Below, piece after piece: positions 44,798-54,754 of a stretch of 64,000 bases of DNA (position 1 is the stretch's first letter; each line of letters starts with the position of its first letter). The position numbers and the translations under genes were made by a program. The stretch comes from Mycobacterium paraense (GTDB taxonomy: Bacteria > Actinomycetota > Actinomycetes > Mycobacteriales > Mycobacteriaceae), in the NCBI RefSeq assembly GCF_002101815.1, contig NZ_LQPM01000004.1, positions 1 to 64,000 on the forward strand, read 5' to 3'. The notes below the pieces were generated by a model. That model saw only the letters and a list, made by a program, of their open reading frames with translations. It made no database searches and was not told the DNA's origin.

Positions 44798-44839
44798 GGG
44801 CGAATCGTCATCACCCCAACCGTCTGTTCGCCCGGGTGA
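44798..44839 (-). promoter_or_regulatory. Composite element, box 4
   Basis: Read leftward: TCACCCGGGCGA (44839-44828), 11 nt, GGGTGA-TGACGAT-TCGCCC (ending 44798). It is downstream of the DUF417 gene and upstream of the 129-residue hypothetical gene. Confidence 0.7.
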
Positions 44840-44877
44840 TCAACGCGAGGAGCTCTCCGACGGGACGATTCACGGTG

Positions 44878-45393
44878 TCAATCCGTTTCGACCAGCATCG
44901 CCTGTCTGCGGGTTGCATCGATCGCGTCCGCCAGTAACCAGAGCGCCAAGCCGATGAGTGCTATGTCCTTCATCAAGAACTCCCCGTCTGCGGACAAAAC
45001 CGGAAAGCCACCCGCAGACGCCTCGCCGACGCCGGGGGTCGTCACCATGAAACTCAGCGTGATCACGAAGAACAGCGAGGCGATAATGCCTCCCACCACA
45101 GCAGCTTTCGGGAACCACGGCTTGACAGCCAGCAGGACCGCCGTAATCAATTCGATTGAACCGTTCAAGCGACCAAAGGCGTTGATGGACAGGACGTTGT
45201 AGACCCAACCCAGGAAGGGGCTGTTGGCCACCCAATGTGAAATGCCGTGAGATTCATAGTGAGTGAACTTCATGGCGCCGAACCAAGCCAGAACTATGAC
45301 GAGACCATACCGTGCGATCAGGGGCGCGATGCCGGTCGTTCGAAGCTTTCCGCGGCCACCGGTCAACATGGTGGCGGCCTCACTCTGTGACAT
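44878..45393 (-). CDS. DUF417 (YkgB/RclC-like) membrane protein
   Basis: ATG 45393 (MSQSEAATML) is preceded by GGGAG; the protein has 171 residues and four membrane segments. WFGAMKFTHYESHGISHWVANSPFLGW and GEFLMKDIALIGLALWLLADA are diagnostic of the DUF417 family. The E. coli member RclC belongs to the reactive chlorine resistance operon, so a role in oxidant defence is plausible. Box 5 lies 144 bp upstream in the same orientation. Confidence 0.8.
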   Translation of the reverse strand: MSQSEAATMLTGGRGKLRTTGIAPLIARYGLVIVLAWFGAMKFTHYESHGISHWVANSPFLGWVYNVLSINAFGRLNGSIELITAVLLAVKPWFPKAAVVGGIIASLFFVITLSFMVTTPGVGEASAGGFPVLSADGEFLMKDIALIGLALWLLADAIDATRRQAMLVETD

Positions 45394-45537
45394 GGGGTCT
45401 CCCGTCCTGGATGTGTCATTTCGCCGCCTGGCCGCTGCCGAACTCGCACCGGCTTCGTTGGCGGCGCAACTGGTCGAGACATTGGCCAGGCGGTTTGCGG
45501 ACACGGCTCAAGTCAGCGACCACTATCTCTGCGTAGT

Positions 45538-45579
45538 GGGTCAGTTGTCTTCATCCCCACGCGCAATTCACCCGGGTGA
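45538..45579 (-). promoter_or_regulatory. Composite element, box 5
   Basis: Read leftward: TCACCCGGGTGA (45579-45568), 11 nt, GGATGA-AGACAAC-TGACCC (ending 45538). The first palindrome is perfect; the second half is the most diverged of the eight. It faces the DUF417 gene. Confidence 0.68.
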
Positions 45580-45642
45580 GGCGGGTTGTCAGGAGCAATG
45601 ATTTTGTGGCCGGCCACATTTGGTGGGCTGTGGGATGCCGCA

Positions 45643-48207
45643 TCACAACAAGCCGAGTCCTCGCGCCCTGCTGACTGCCGCGCCGCGATGCTCAACTCCG
45701 AGCTTGCGGTAGATGGCGCGCTGGTGGGTCTTCACGGTATTGAGCGAGACGTATAGCCGCTCGCCGATCTCGCGCCGCGATAACCGGGTGGCGAGTAGGC
45801 GAAGAACTTCGAGCTCCTTGGGGGTCAGCTCCTCGGGTATTGCGCTCCCCTGATGGCGCGAAGTCACCGCACCGCCTGCGCTCCGCTCGGTCGAGGGGGG
45901 CCGCGTCGGGGCGATGCCGGCGTCGCCGCAGTCGCGCAGCAGGGTGTCGACCTCGTCCAGAGTGGCCTTGGCGGCCTCGTGATCGCCGAGATGCTCGACG
46001 ATCTGCGCTCGGACCGACAGCGCCTTAGCTACCTCGAGGATTGCTCCTCCTTGACGTGCGGACATGACGGCCATGTCGGCGGCGGCCAGCGCTGGAGCCG
46101 CGTCGCCGTGCATCCGGAGGAGGAGTTCCGCCGTGGCAAGCGACACCATTACGTCGACGAGGTGTTCCGTATCCGCCAGGTCCCGGGTGCTGCCGGAAGC
46201 CTGGCGGATATGACGTTCGGCGTCTGCCGGTTGGCCATGTTCGGCTGAAATCAGCGCCAGATGGCCCAACGCGTCGATGCGGGTACGACGATCGCCCACC
46301 TTCTCGGCCAGCCGTGCGGCCCGCCGGAAGGCGGCTTGCGCCTCGCGGGTGCTGCCCGAGAAGTACAGCGCGGATCCGTAGATGCTGTAGGCGCTGGATT
46401 GACCCAGCGGTGCCTCGGCGAGATCGAGGGTGATCGCGCGGCGAGCGGTCTCAAGCGCCGCAGCGACCTCAGCGGTCTTGAAAAAATGGACCGCGCGCAA
46501 CACGACGGCTTGGCCGGCGATCGCGTCGCCGTCCGCGCCGTCGGCCGGGTGTCGGGCTTCAACTGCCTGGATCCACTCGGCCGCCTCATCGAGTTGGCCA
46601 ACGCTCAGGGCGATCCACGCGCGGGCCAAGCTCAGCCGTGGATCCTGTCGAACGGCTTCCTCGGGGAGCAGATCAAGCATGCCGGAAACGGTCGATAGGC
46701 CGCCCCCGTTGAATTCGTCGACCCAGTCCGCAGCGATCAGGTCAGCACTCCGTGCGATGTCGCCGCCGGCGACCAAGTGGCGCACCGCCTCGTCAATGAG
46801 GCCCTCGTTCTCGAACCAGTTTGCGGCTCGTCGGTGCAAATCGGCGACGAGATCAGGCTCGGTACGGCGCAGCTCGGTGCGCAGCAACTCTCCGAACAGC
46901 TGGTGATAGCGATACCAGTGACGCGACGTGTCCAACGGCACCATAAACAGGTTTTCGCGTTCGATCTGCTCCAAGACCGAGGCCGAGCCAGACGTTTGCA
47001 GCGTCGCGTCGCACAGCGCACCGCTCAGTCGTCCCAAGATCGAGGTGCGCAGCAAAAAGCTGCGCAGGTGGGGTGGCTGACCGTCGAGCACCTCGGCCAT
47101 CAAGTAGTCGACGATATGGCGGTTATCGCCGGCGAACGTCCTGATGAACGCGGCGGCATCGGCACGCCCGGCAAGCGAAAGGGCGGCAAGGTAAAGGCCC
47201 GCAGCCCAGCCTTCGGTGCGTTGGTGCAACAGTTGAACGTCCGCACGGTCTAAGTCGAGCCCGAGCACATCGTTCAGCAGCTGGGCCGCCTCGATAGGCC
47301 CGAAACGTAAATCGTCGGTGCGGATCTCGGCAAGCTCGCCACTGGCCCTCAGCCGAGCCAACGGCAATGTCGGATCCGATCGGGTGGCCAACACCAGGTG
47401 GAGATTCGCCGGCATCCGGCTGATAAAGAATGCGAGCTGCTCATGGACCGCCCGATTTGCCACCAAGTGGTAGTCATCAAGAATCAGCACCATCGGGCTA
47501 GCGATCGTGTCCAGATCATTGAGCAGCGTAGGCAGAACGACCTGCACTGGGTCGGCACCCGTCGCGAGAAGTTCGACCGCCCGAATCCCCACCCCCGGAC
47601 TGATCTTCTGCAGGGCGGCGATCACGTACATCCAGAACCACACGGGGTCGTTGTCGGACGTATCGAGCGACAGCCAGGCGAATCGATGGTCCACGTCGGC
47701 GTCCAGGGCCCACTGCGCCAGCAATGTCGTCTTGCCCCAGCCTGCCGGCGCGCTCAGCAGGGTTAACTTGCAGTGTCGCCCCGCCGACAGTACGTCAACC
47801 AAAGTGGTCCGGTGAACGAGCTGGGCCCCCATCGTCGGGATGTGCAGCTTGGTGCCGAGCAGAACTGCTCGCGCGGCGGCTTCTCCAAAGCCATTGTCGC
47901 TGTGGCCATCTGAGCCGGTCATGCGCGAACTCCCCGAACTCCGCGAATCAATTGAACCGAGCACCCGGACGCCAACACTCGGCTTCGACGCGTCGTGGGT
48001 GGGTGCCGGCCTCTCCGATTCCCTGTTTTTCTCTCCGGGGTCGGGTGGGCTGATACTGCGCGGCGATCGCAGTGATTCTATTGAATCAGACGTGTTCTCG
48101 GTGATTACTACCGGCGGACGCGTCCCGTGCCCGTTCGGGTCGGCGGGCCCGCGTGGCGCCAACGGTTCGAGGATTTTGTGAGTCACGCTCACGTTGGGGC
48201 CGCTCAC
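45643..48207 (-). CDS. MalT-type LuxR regulator with ATPase and TPR-like region
   Basis: I chose GTG 48207 because AGGAG lies 7 nt upstream; ATG 47922 is an alternative. The protein has 854 residues. The ATPase (STAND) domain has Walker A SAPAGWGKTTLL (about 153-161) and LILDDYHLV, followed by helical repeats of TPR type and a C-terminal LuxR helix-turn-helix (LTPKELEVLRLLATRLSRREIGERL, LNTVKTHQRAIYRKLG). MalT-like proteins bind DNA when a ligand releases the sensor. Ligand and targets unknown. Confidence 0.85.
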   Translation of the reverse strand: MSGPNVSVTHKILEPLAPRGPADPNGHGTRPPVVITENTSDSIESLRSPRSISPPDPGEKNRESERPAPTHDASKPSVGVRVLGSIDSRSSGSSRMTGSDGHSDNGFGEAAARAVLLGTKLHIPTMGAQLVHRTTLVDVLSAGRHCKLTLLSAPAGWGKTTLLAQWALDADVDHRFAWLSLDTSDNDPVWFWMYVIAALQKISPGVGIRAVELLATGADPVQVVLPTLLNDLDTIASPMVLILDDYHLVANRAVHEQLAFFISRMPANLHLVLATRSDPTLPLARLRASGELAEIRTDDLRFGPIEAAQLLNDVLGLDLDRADVQLLHQRTEGWAAGLYLAALSLAGRADAAAFIRTFAGDNRHIVDYLMAEVLDGQPPHLRSFLLRTSILGRLSGALCDATLQTSGSASVLEQIERENLFMVPLDTSRHWYRYHQLFGELLRTELRRTEPDLVADLHRRAANWFENEGLIDEAVRHLVAGGDIARSADLIAADWVDEFNGGGLSTVSGMLDLLPEEAVRQDPRLSLARAWIALSVGQLDEAAEWIQAVEARHPADGADGDAIAGQAVVLRAVHFFKTAEVAAALETARRAITLDLAEAPLGQSSAYSIYGSALYFSGSTREAQAAFRRAARLAEKVGDRRTRIDALGHLALISAEHGQPADAERHIRQASGSTRDLADTEHLVDVMVSLATAELLLRMHGDAAPALAAADMAVMSARQGGAILEVAKALSVRAQIVEHLGDHEAAKATLDEVDTLLRDCGDAGIAPTRPPSTERSAGGAVTSRHQGSAIPEELTPKELEVLRLLATRLSRREIGERLYVSLNTVKTHQRAIYRKLGVEHRGAAVSRARGLGLL

Positions 48208-48300
48208 CGTAGTTCTCCTCTCCTGCATCGATGTATCGGCTCCGCCGACGCATCGCACCGCCCGGGCAGAAAGCGTGCGGCCGCCGTCGTCTTCGCGTGC

Positions 48301-48387
48301 TCATGGTCGTCGGGACACCAGCACGTAACCACCGACACCGAACACCACCGGCAGCATCATCAACATTCCCAACAAAGTGCTCATCAT
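48301..48387 (-). CDS. 28-residue single-span membrane peptide
   Basis: Two adjacent ATGs (48387 and 48384) follow GAGAG at a suitable distance. The peptide MMSTLLGMLMMLPVVFGVGG then YVLVSRRP is one membrane helix with a basic end, typical of small regulatory membrane peptides. It lies 93 bp upstream of the MalT-type gene in the same direction, inside an otherwise gene-free 364-bp gap (48208-48571). Confidence 0.5.
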   Translation of the reverse strand: MMSTLLGMLMMLPVVFGVGGYVLVSRRP

Positions 48388-48571
48388 CGTTCTCTCGATC
48401 CCCCATGTCGTTGCTCTCGATCGCCGGCTCCTGGTTGGACGGCGGCGGTCGGGACGATCCAGGGCTCAATGACTACGTTGACAGCGCGGGCACGTCATCA
48501 CCATCGGCCGGCGGATGATCTTTAGGGTCGGGTAGGTGTATGCCTAGCGGCCTTGGTATTTGACGGACCGG

Positions 48572-51379
48572 TCAGTCCGAGCGGCGCATGAGCTGGGCCA
48601 ATTGAGTGCGGGATGTGATGCCGAGCTTGGCAAATGCGTTGTGGACATGGGTCTTCACGGTATGCGGGGATAGGCGCAGCTGTGTGGCCACGTCGCGGTT
48701 GGTCGCGCCTTGGGCGATGAGGTTGATAACCTTGAGTTCGGAGTCGGTGAGGCTGTCCCAGCCGGTTTTTGCCCGCGGGTGGGTGACGATGCGCCGTTCG
48801 ACGCCCAATCGGCGCAACGCGCGGCCGACCCGGCGGGCATCGGCAATCGCTTCCCATTCGATATAGGTGTCGAATGCCGCGTTCAGTTGGTCGATCGCCT
48901 CGGCGTTGCGCTGTGCGCGAGCCAGCTCGCCGCCGGCGTCCTCGGCGGCGCTTGCGTAGAGCAGCGGACGCGGCGACGCGCGAAGCGACTCCGCAACATC
49001 CACCAACGCCTGGGTATCGTGTTCGAGGATCGCGCGGGCATAGCCGGCCACCGCCGCCAACAGCGGCACCGTAGGCTGCTCACGCTCGAGCACCTCGGTG
49101 GCTTGTAAGACCCGTGCCCGCAAGCCGGCATCACCGGCGGCCGAGGCCACTTGCGCACCCAGGATCAGCCGAACCAGTGCATGCGGGAAAAATGGTGTCG
49201 CCAATAGGATGACATCGCCGAGCCAGCGCATCGCGTCATGAACGTCTTCACGCTGCCACGCCGCCCGCGCGAGCACATACGCCGACCCGCGACGTATGCC
49301 GGCAGAGCCGGTGGAATGGGCCTCGCGCGCGTCATTGACCATCTGCTGCAGCAAGTTTCGGTCATCGGTATGCGCCGCCACTTCGGCGAGAATCACGGTG
49401 CGAAGTACGTCATGCTCTGTTGCCCCGGTCGGCTGTGGTGGCGGAAGGGACTCCGTCGCATCGCGGGCGGCCGATAACCGGCCGGCAGCGAGGTGGACAA
49501 GCCCGCTGAAGACGGCCCACATGGCGAGGGCCATTGCGTTGCCCTCCCGGCGGGCTTGCTCTATGCCGCCGGCGAGCCGTGCCGTCGCATCATCGAATCG
49601 GCCGACCACCGCCAGCAGGTTTGCGTCGTACATTCCGGCATAGGCATGGGCTAACGCCGTATCGTTCGTGTAGGCGAGCTGACGAAGCCCTTCGAAGCGG
49701 TCTAGTGCGCGGGCCGTATAGCCCTCACCAGCATCGAGCAATGCGATGGTGACGTCGGCCATGACCTTGGCCTCGAGGTCGCCGGTGGCTGCCGCGGCCG
49801 CGGCAGCCTCGTCGGCCGCCGCGCGCCGCTGTCCACCTTCGTCGAACACCAGGTTGTATGCCAGCCACGCCAGATGCCGCGCCCGGGTGACGTCGCTGAT
49901 GCCGCTCAACTTCAGCGCCCGCCGATTTTCCGCCACCCGCTGCTGATCAGTGTGCTTGGTGTGTACCGGGAGCCGGAGCCGGATCTCGGCCTCTACCTCG
50001 GGCGACGCCGCCTCCGCCAGCGCCACGTCGGCCAATTCTTCGGCCTCGCCATAACGGCTGGCCCGATTGAGCCACCCCACGGTTTCCCCGACCAGGGATC
50101 CGCGCTCGGCGTCGTCGGCGGGCAACAGCTCCAAGGCGCGCTTGCTCAGGTCCGCCGCCGCGCTCGCATCGCCGCGGCCCACCGATTGCGCGGCTTGGCG
50201 CAGTGCATCGATCGCCTCTCGGTCTCCCGGTTCGGCGCTGCGTGCCAGCTGGGTGGCCACCTCGGCCGGGGCGGCGCCCAAGCCCAGCATTGCCGACGCC
50301 GACTGACGCTCCATCGCGCGCCGTAAGGACTGCGGCAAAGACTGGCGGGTCGCCTCGCGCAGCAAGTCGTGCCGAAACCTAAGCCGCTCACCGTCTTCCA
50401 CGAGCAGATCCGCGCGCACCGCTTCCTCCAGCGCCGAGAGCAACGACGTCGGCGGCCGGTCGAGCATCGTGGCCAACAGCTCGGCCGAAAACCGGTCCGG
50501 CAGCACCGCCGCCACCCGCACCACCTCCGACGCACTTCCGGAGAGCAGATCCAGTCGCTGCTGCATACCGACGCCCAGACGCCGAGGCAGCCCCTGTCCC
50601 GTGGCCACCGCCCGGCCGCCCCTAACGTTCAGGCGGTCCTCCTCGTCCAGGCCCCCAAGGAGCTCGCTGACCAAAAACGGATTGCCGTGCGCCTTGGCGG
50701 CCAGATTCAGCAGCGACACATCGGCTTCCGCCCGCACGGCGTCTTGGACCATGTCAGCGACCGCATCCGGCGTCATGGCCCCCAATCGCAAGAACGTGGC
50801 ATCCGCGCGTTGCAGCACCGACAACGTCTCATGCACCGCAAAGCCGCCGGCCCCGGTGCGTGCGGTCAATACCCACAACACCGCCGCATCCGGCCGCGCG
50901 GTGGCGAGCGACCGCAACGCCAACAGCGTGCCGTTGTCGGCCCAGTGGATGTCCTCCAACAGAATCGCCAGCGGGGCCTGTCCGGCCGCGGCGTGAATCG
51001 CGTCAGCCAAGTCGTGCACCACCCAGTAGCGCAGGTCGGCCGAGCCACCTAGTTGGCGCAACGCCTCGGCGTCTCCCACCGGGGGGTCGGCGTTGAGTGT
51101 GGCCATGAACAGCGAGAAAAAGGGCACCGTCTGCTGGTACTCGAACGCCTCCCCGAACAAGGTGCGCACGCCATACTTCTCGGCCAGCACTAACACCTCG
51201 GTCAGCAACCGACTTTTTCCGATGCCGGGCGGCCCTTCAATGACCAGCACGCCGCCGCGCCCCTCGGCCACCGCGGTAATCAGTGCGCCGATCTTTTTCA
51301 GTTCGTCTGCCCGCCCTCGGATCGGCGGGGTGACCAGGCGTTGGCCGCCGGTGTCGAATAGGCCGGCTGGAGGCCCCAT
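48572..51379 (-). CDS. LAL-type LuxR regulator (AAA ATPase plus LuxR domain), paralogue 1
   Basis: The 935-residue protein starts PPIRGRADELKKI, has Walker A EGPPGIGKSR (about 48-57), Walker B LAILLEDIHWAD, a long helical middle region and a C-terminal LuxR domain (LTDSELKVINLIAQGATNRDVA, LSPHTVKTHVHNAFAKLGITSR). It matches the downstream-adjacent protein at 51471-54266 almost block for block, so the two are tandem duplicates. LAL proteins usually activate local operons. ATG 51379. Confidence 0.88.
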   Translation of the reverse strand: MGPPAGLFDTGGQRLVTPPIRGRADELKKIGALITAVAEGRGGVLVIEGPPGIGKSRLLTEVLVLAEKYGVRTLFGEAFEYQQTVPFFSLFMATLNADPPVGDAEALRQLGGSADLRYWVVHDLADAIHAAAGQAPLAILLEDIHWADNGTLLALRSLATARPDAAVLWVLTARTGAGGFAVHETLSVLQRADATFLRLGAMTPDAVADMVQDAVRAEADVSLLNLAAKAHGNPFLVSELLGGLDEEDRLNVRGGRAVATGQGLPRRLGVGMQQRLDLLSGSASEVVRVAAVLPDRFSAELLATMLDRPPTSLLSALEEAVRADLLVEDGERLRFRHDLLREATRQSLPQSLRRAMERQSASAMLGLGAAPAEVATQLARSAEPGDREAIDALRQAAQSVGRGDASAAADLSKRALELLPADDAERGSLVGETVGWLNRASRYGEAEELADVALAEAASPEVEAEIRLRLPVHTKHTDQQRVAENRRALKLSGISDVTRARHLAWLAYNLVFDEGGQRRAAADEAAAAAAATGDLEAKVMADVTIALLDAGEGYTARALDRFEGLRQLAYTNDTALAHAYAGMYDANLLAVVGRFDDATARLAGGIEQARREGNAMALAMWAVFSGLVHLAAGRLSAARDATESLPPPQPTGATEHDVLRTVILAEVAAHTDDRNLLQQMVNDAREAHSTGSAGIRRGSAYVLARAAWQREDVHDAMRWLGDVILLATPFFPHALVRLILGAQVASAAGDAGLRARVLQATEVLEREQPTVPLLAAVAGYARAILEHDTQALVDVAESLRASPRPLLYASAAEDAGGELARAQRNAEAIDQLNAAFDTYIEWEAIADARRVGRALRRLGVERRIVTHPRAKTGWDSLTDSELKVINLIAQGATNRDVATQLRLSPHTVKTHVHNAFAKLGITSRTQLAQLMRRSD

Positions 51380-51470
51380 CGGGTGTCCTGTCTAGCGTCT
51401 AGTTACCGGAGTGCCGTTGCAGTGCCCGCTATTGTAGGCCGTACACGCCATCAACGAGATTTGCTGTCGA

Positions 51471-54266
51471 TCAATCGGCGCCGCGGATGAGCTGGGTCAA
51501 TTGGGCTCGGGAAGTGATGCCGAGCTTGGCAAACGCATTGTGCAAGTGTGTCTTCACGGTGTGCGGGGAGACATGCAATTGCTGCGCTACTGAGCGGTTG
51601 GTCGCGCCCTGTGCGATGAGGTTGACGACCTTGAGCTCGGAATCGGTGAGGCTGTCCCAGCCCGTTTTGGCCCGCGCGTGCATAACGACGCGGCGCTCCA
51701 CCCCTAATTGGCGCAGCGTGCGGCCGACCCGCCGGGCATCCGCAATCGCTTCGCACTCGACATAAGTGTCGAATGCCGCGTTCAGGTGGTCGATCGCCGC
51801 GGGGTTGCGTTGTGCGCGACTCAGCTCGGCGCCGGCATCCTCGGCAGCACCTGCGTAAAGGAGCGGCCGCGGCGACGAGTGAAGCGACTCCGCCGCGGCC
51901 ACCAACGCCCGGACCTCACGGCCGAGGATCCCGCGGATGTGTTGGGCGACTGCGGAGAACAACCCCACCCCAGGCCGCTCGCGTTCGAGCACGTGAACGG
52001 CGTCCAGGAGGCGGGCTTGCAAGCCGGCATCACCGCCGGCCGACGCCACCCGCGCGGTCAAGGTCAGCTGATCCAAGACGGTCGGCAAGAACGGCGTCAT
52101 GAGTAGCGGGAGGTCGTCGCCGAGCCAGCGATGCGCTTCATGAACGTCGTCGCGCTGCCACGCCGCCAGCCCTAGCGCGCACGCTGCCCCGCGACGTACG
52201 GCGGGTGCACCGTCGGAGTACGCGGCGAGCGCCTCACGCGTTGTCTCGATCAATAACGTTCGGTCGTCGGTGCGCGCCGCTACTTCCGCGAGGGTGAACA
52301 TGCGCATCGCGTTTACAAAGGTCGACCCCGGTCGCTCCGGCGTCGGCAGCCGCTCGGTGGTGGCACGAGCAGCCGACAGCCGACCCGCGGCCACCTGCAC
52401 TACTCCCGCCATCAACGCCCAGATGTGAAGCGCCATGCCGTCGCGTTCCTTCTCGGATGTTCCTGTGCTGCTTGCGACTAGGGCTGCAGCATCTTCGATT
52501 CGTCCGACCACGGCAAGCAGGTTGGCGCGGTGGCATGCGGCGAGGTTATGAGTGGTCATATCGCCCGCGGGCGTCAGGGCTTGGAGTTCGTCAACGCGCT
52601 GGAGAGCGCGGCCCGCGTAGCCGTTCGCGCAGTCGAGGTACGCAAGTGCTACGCCGGACAGAATGCTCGCCTCGACATCGCCGGTTGCTGCGGCGGCCGC
52701 CGCCGCTTCGTCGGCCGCCGCGCTGTCCTCTCCGTGCTGGCCGTACATCGTTAGGTTGTACGCAAGCCATGCGCGATGCCGTGCCCGGGTGACGTCGCTG
52801 AGATCGGGCAACTGAAGTGCCCTGCGGTTCTCTTCGATGTGTCGCGCTGTCGTATCTGTGATCGCCGTCCGGAGCCGGAGGCGGATCCTGGCCTCTTCTT
52901 CCGGCTCCAGGGCGTCGGACATGGTGGTGCTGGCCAACCGTTGCGCCTCCTCGTAGCGTGTGGCCCGATTGAGCAGCACGATCGTTTCTGCGACGAGTGG
53001 CCCGCGTCCTGGGTCTTGCGGGGGCTGGAGTTCCAACGCGCACTTGCTCAAATCCGCCGCGGCACCCGGATCACTGTTGGCCACCGACTGTGCGGCTTCG
53101 CGGAGGGCGGCAATCGCGGCCTGGTCCCCGACCTCGGCGCTGCGGGCGAGCTGTGTTGCAACCTCCTCGGGCGCCGCCCCCAGGTCCAGCATGATGGTCG
53201 CCGATTGCCGCTCCATCGCTCGACGCAACGACTGGGGTAAAGATTGCCGCGTCGCTTCGCGCAGCAGGTCATGACGGAACCTCAGCTGATCGCCGTCTTC
53301 GACGAGTAGGTCGGCGCGCACGGCCTCGTCGACCGCCGGTACCAGGGCGGACGGACGGCGTTCCAGCATCGCGGCGAGCAGCTGGGCCGAGAACCGGTCA
53401 GGCAGCACTGCGGCTACCTGCACGACCCGGCTCGTAGCGTCGGAGAGCTGGTCAAGTCGTTGCTGCATGGTGTCGCTGAGCCGTCGCGGCAAGTCATCTC
53501 CGCTGGCGACCGCTCGGCCGCCGCTGACAGCGAGCCGGCCCTCCTCATCCAGTCCTCGCACCAGCTCGGTCAGCAGGAAAGGGTTGCCGTGGGCCCGGCC
53601 TGCCAAGTTCAGGAGAGATGCATCGGCGTTGGCTCGCACTGCGTCCTGCACGATGTCGGCGACCGCCTTCGGAGTCATGGCCGCCAACCGCAGAAACTTG
53701 GCACCCTCGCGTTCCAGCGCGGTCAGGGTCTCGCGAACGGCCGGACCGCCGGCGCCGGTTCGCGCGGTGAGCACCCATAGCACCGGAACATCGGGCCGCG
53801 TCGCGGCCAGCGACCGCAGCGCGACCAGCGTGGCGTTGTCCGCCCAATGAATATCCTCGAGGAGGATCGCCAGCGGTTTTCGCGACGCTGCGCCATGTAT
53901 GGCGGCTTGCAGATCGCGCACTACCCAGTAACGGACATCGGCCGACGCGCCTAGACGACGCAAAGCCTCCGGATCACCGACGGGGGGGTCGGCGCGCAGG
54001 GTGGCCATGAAGAGCGAGAAAAACGGCACCGTCTGCTGGTACTCGAAAGCCTCGCCGAATAGTGTCCGAACGCCGGCCTTCTCGGCGAGCGCCAGGACTT
54101 GGGTCAACAATCGGCTCTTCCCGATGCCGGGCGGTCCCTCGATGACCAGCACGCCCCCGCGCCCCTGAGCGACCTCCGCGATCGACCCGCCGATCACCTT
54201 CAGCTCGCTCGCCCGCCCGCGAATCGGCGGTATGCGCAAGTTCCCTGACATCCTCGCGGTGTTCAC
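51471..54266 (-). CDS. LAL-type LuxR regulator, paralogue 2
   Basis: From GTG 54266 the protein has 931 residues; ATG 54251 is an alternative and an upstream frame to 54506 has no start signal. Walker A EGPPGIGKSR, LAILLEDIHWAD and the LuxR domain (LTDSELKVVNLIAQGATNRSVA) are nearly identical to paralogue 1, while the middle region has diverged more. The 91-bp gap and equal direction suggest both are transcribed together. Box 6 lies 256 bp beyond its start, facing away. Confidence 0.87.
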   Translation of the reverse strand: MNTARMSGNLRIPPIRGRASELKVIGGSIAEVAQGRGGVLVIEGPPGIGKSRLLTQVLALAEKAGVRTLFGEAFEYQQTVPFFSLFMATLRADPPVGDPEALRRLGASADVRYWVVRDLQAAIHGAASRKPLAILLEDIHWADNATLVALRSLAATRPDVPVLWVLTARTGAGGPAVRETLTALEREGAKFLRLAAMTPKAVADIVQDAVRANADASLLNLAGRAHGNPFLLTELVRGLDEEGRLAVSGGRAVASGDDLPRRLSDTMQQRLDQLSDATSRVVQVAAVLPDRFSAQLLAAMLERRPSALVPAVDEAVRADLLVEDGDQLRFRHDLLREATRQSLPQSLRRAMERQSATIMLDLGAAPEEVATQLARSAEVGDQAAIAALREAAQSVANSDPGAAADLSKCALELQPPQDPGRGPLVAETIVLLNRATRYEEAQRLASTTMSDALEPEEEARIRLRLRTAITDTTARHIEENRRALQLPDLSDVTRARHRAWLAYNLTMYGQHGEDSAAADEAAAAAAATGDVEASILSGVALAYLDCANGYAGRALQRVDELQALTPAGDMTTHNLAACHRANLLAVVGRIEDAAALVASSTGTSEKERDGMALHIWALMAGVVQVAAGRLSAARATTERLPTPERPGSTFVNAMRMFTLAEVAARTDDRTLLIETTREALAAYSDGAPAVRRGAACALGLAAWQRDDVHEAHRWLGDDLPLLMTPFLPTVLDQLTLTARVASAGGDAGLQARLLDAVHVLERERPGVGLFSAVAQHIRGILGREVRALVAAAESLHSSPRPLLYAGAAEDAGAELSRAQRNPAAIDHLNAAFDTYVECEAIADARRVGRTLRQLGVERRVVMHARAKTGWDSLTDSELKVVNLIAQGATNRSVAQQLHVSPHTVKTHLHNAFAKLGITSRAQLTQLIRGAD

Positions 54267-54521
54267 GTGAACCGCCGCCCCCCGGCGTGCCGTCGGCGGG
54301 CGGAAGACCTCCCCGTTCTGTCGTCCACAGTTCTCGTCACCGTAAGTGCTGGTAGTTAGTGTAAGCGAGTCGCCGGCACACCGATCGGGGCCGTACGCGC
54401 CGGCCGCGGTGAGACCAACGACGCCGACCCGCGGACGGCGACACCGCGCGAATAACCACGGGGTGCGACGGCTTCGGCGTGCGCCTTCGGTGCGATGCGA
54501 TGACACACCCTCGGGCTGTCC

Positions 54522-54563
54522 TCACCCGGGTGATTGACGCGGCGGGGTGAAGACAGCTCATCC
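54522..54563 (+). promoter_or_regulatory. Composite element, box 6
   Basis: TCACCCGGGTGA (54522-54533), 11 nt, GGGTGA-AGACAGC-TCATCC (54545-54563). It lies in the 413-bp gap between the divergent LAL gene (54266) and the small frame at 54680; apart from this box the gap shows nothing. It points right to the small membrane proteins. Confidence 0.72.
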
Positions 54564-54679
54564 GGCAGCCGGCCAAGCTTGACTTCGGCAAGACTTGCGC
54601 GGCCATGACTGATTGTCTCAATGCCAGACAACCAAATGTGCGGCACGGCGTGATAGGTGATCCGGGAAGGGACTGAGCC

Positions 54680-54754
54680 ATGGGCGCAGAGGCAGACGGT
54701 AAGAACTTCGGAGTGGCCGGCGGGCCCGGCTCGGCGACCCACACGTTGCCATGA
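54680..54754 (+). CDS. 24-residue leader peptide coupled to a membrane protein
   Basis: ATG 54680 follows AAGGGA with 7-nt spacing. The frame MGAEADGKNF...THTLP ends with a TGA that overlaps the ATG of the next gene (ATGA). Good initiation signal plus stop/start overlap suggest a translated leader that couples expression of the membrane protein, which has no strong site of its own. The peptide matches no family I know. Confidence 0.45.
   Translation: MGAEADGKNFGVAGGPGSATHTLP

Noticed and set aside
48501..48535. Possible ninth composite box (TCATCC and GGTGATGACG read leftward)
   Set aside because: The half-sites are 15 bp apart instead of 23 and the second arm of the first palindrome is missing.
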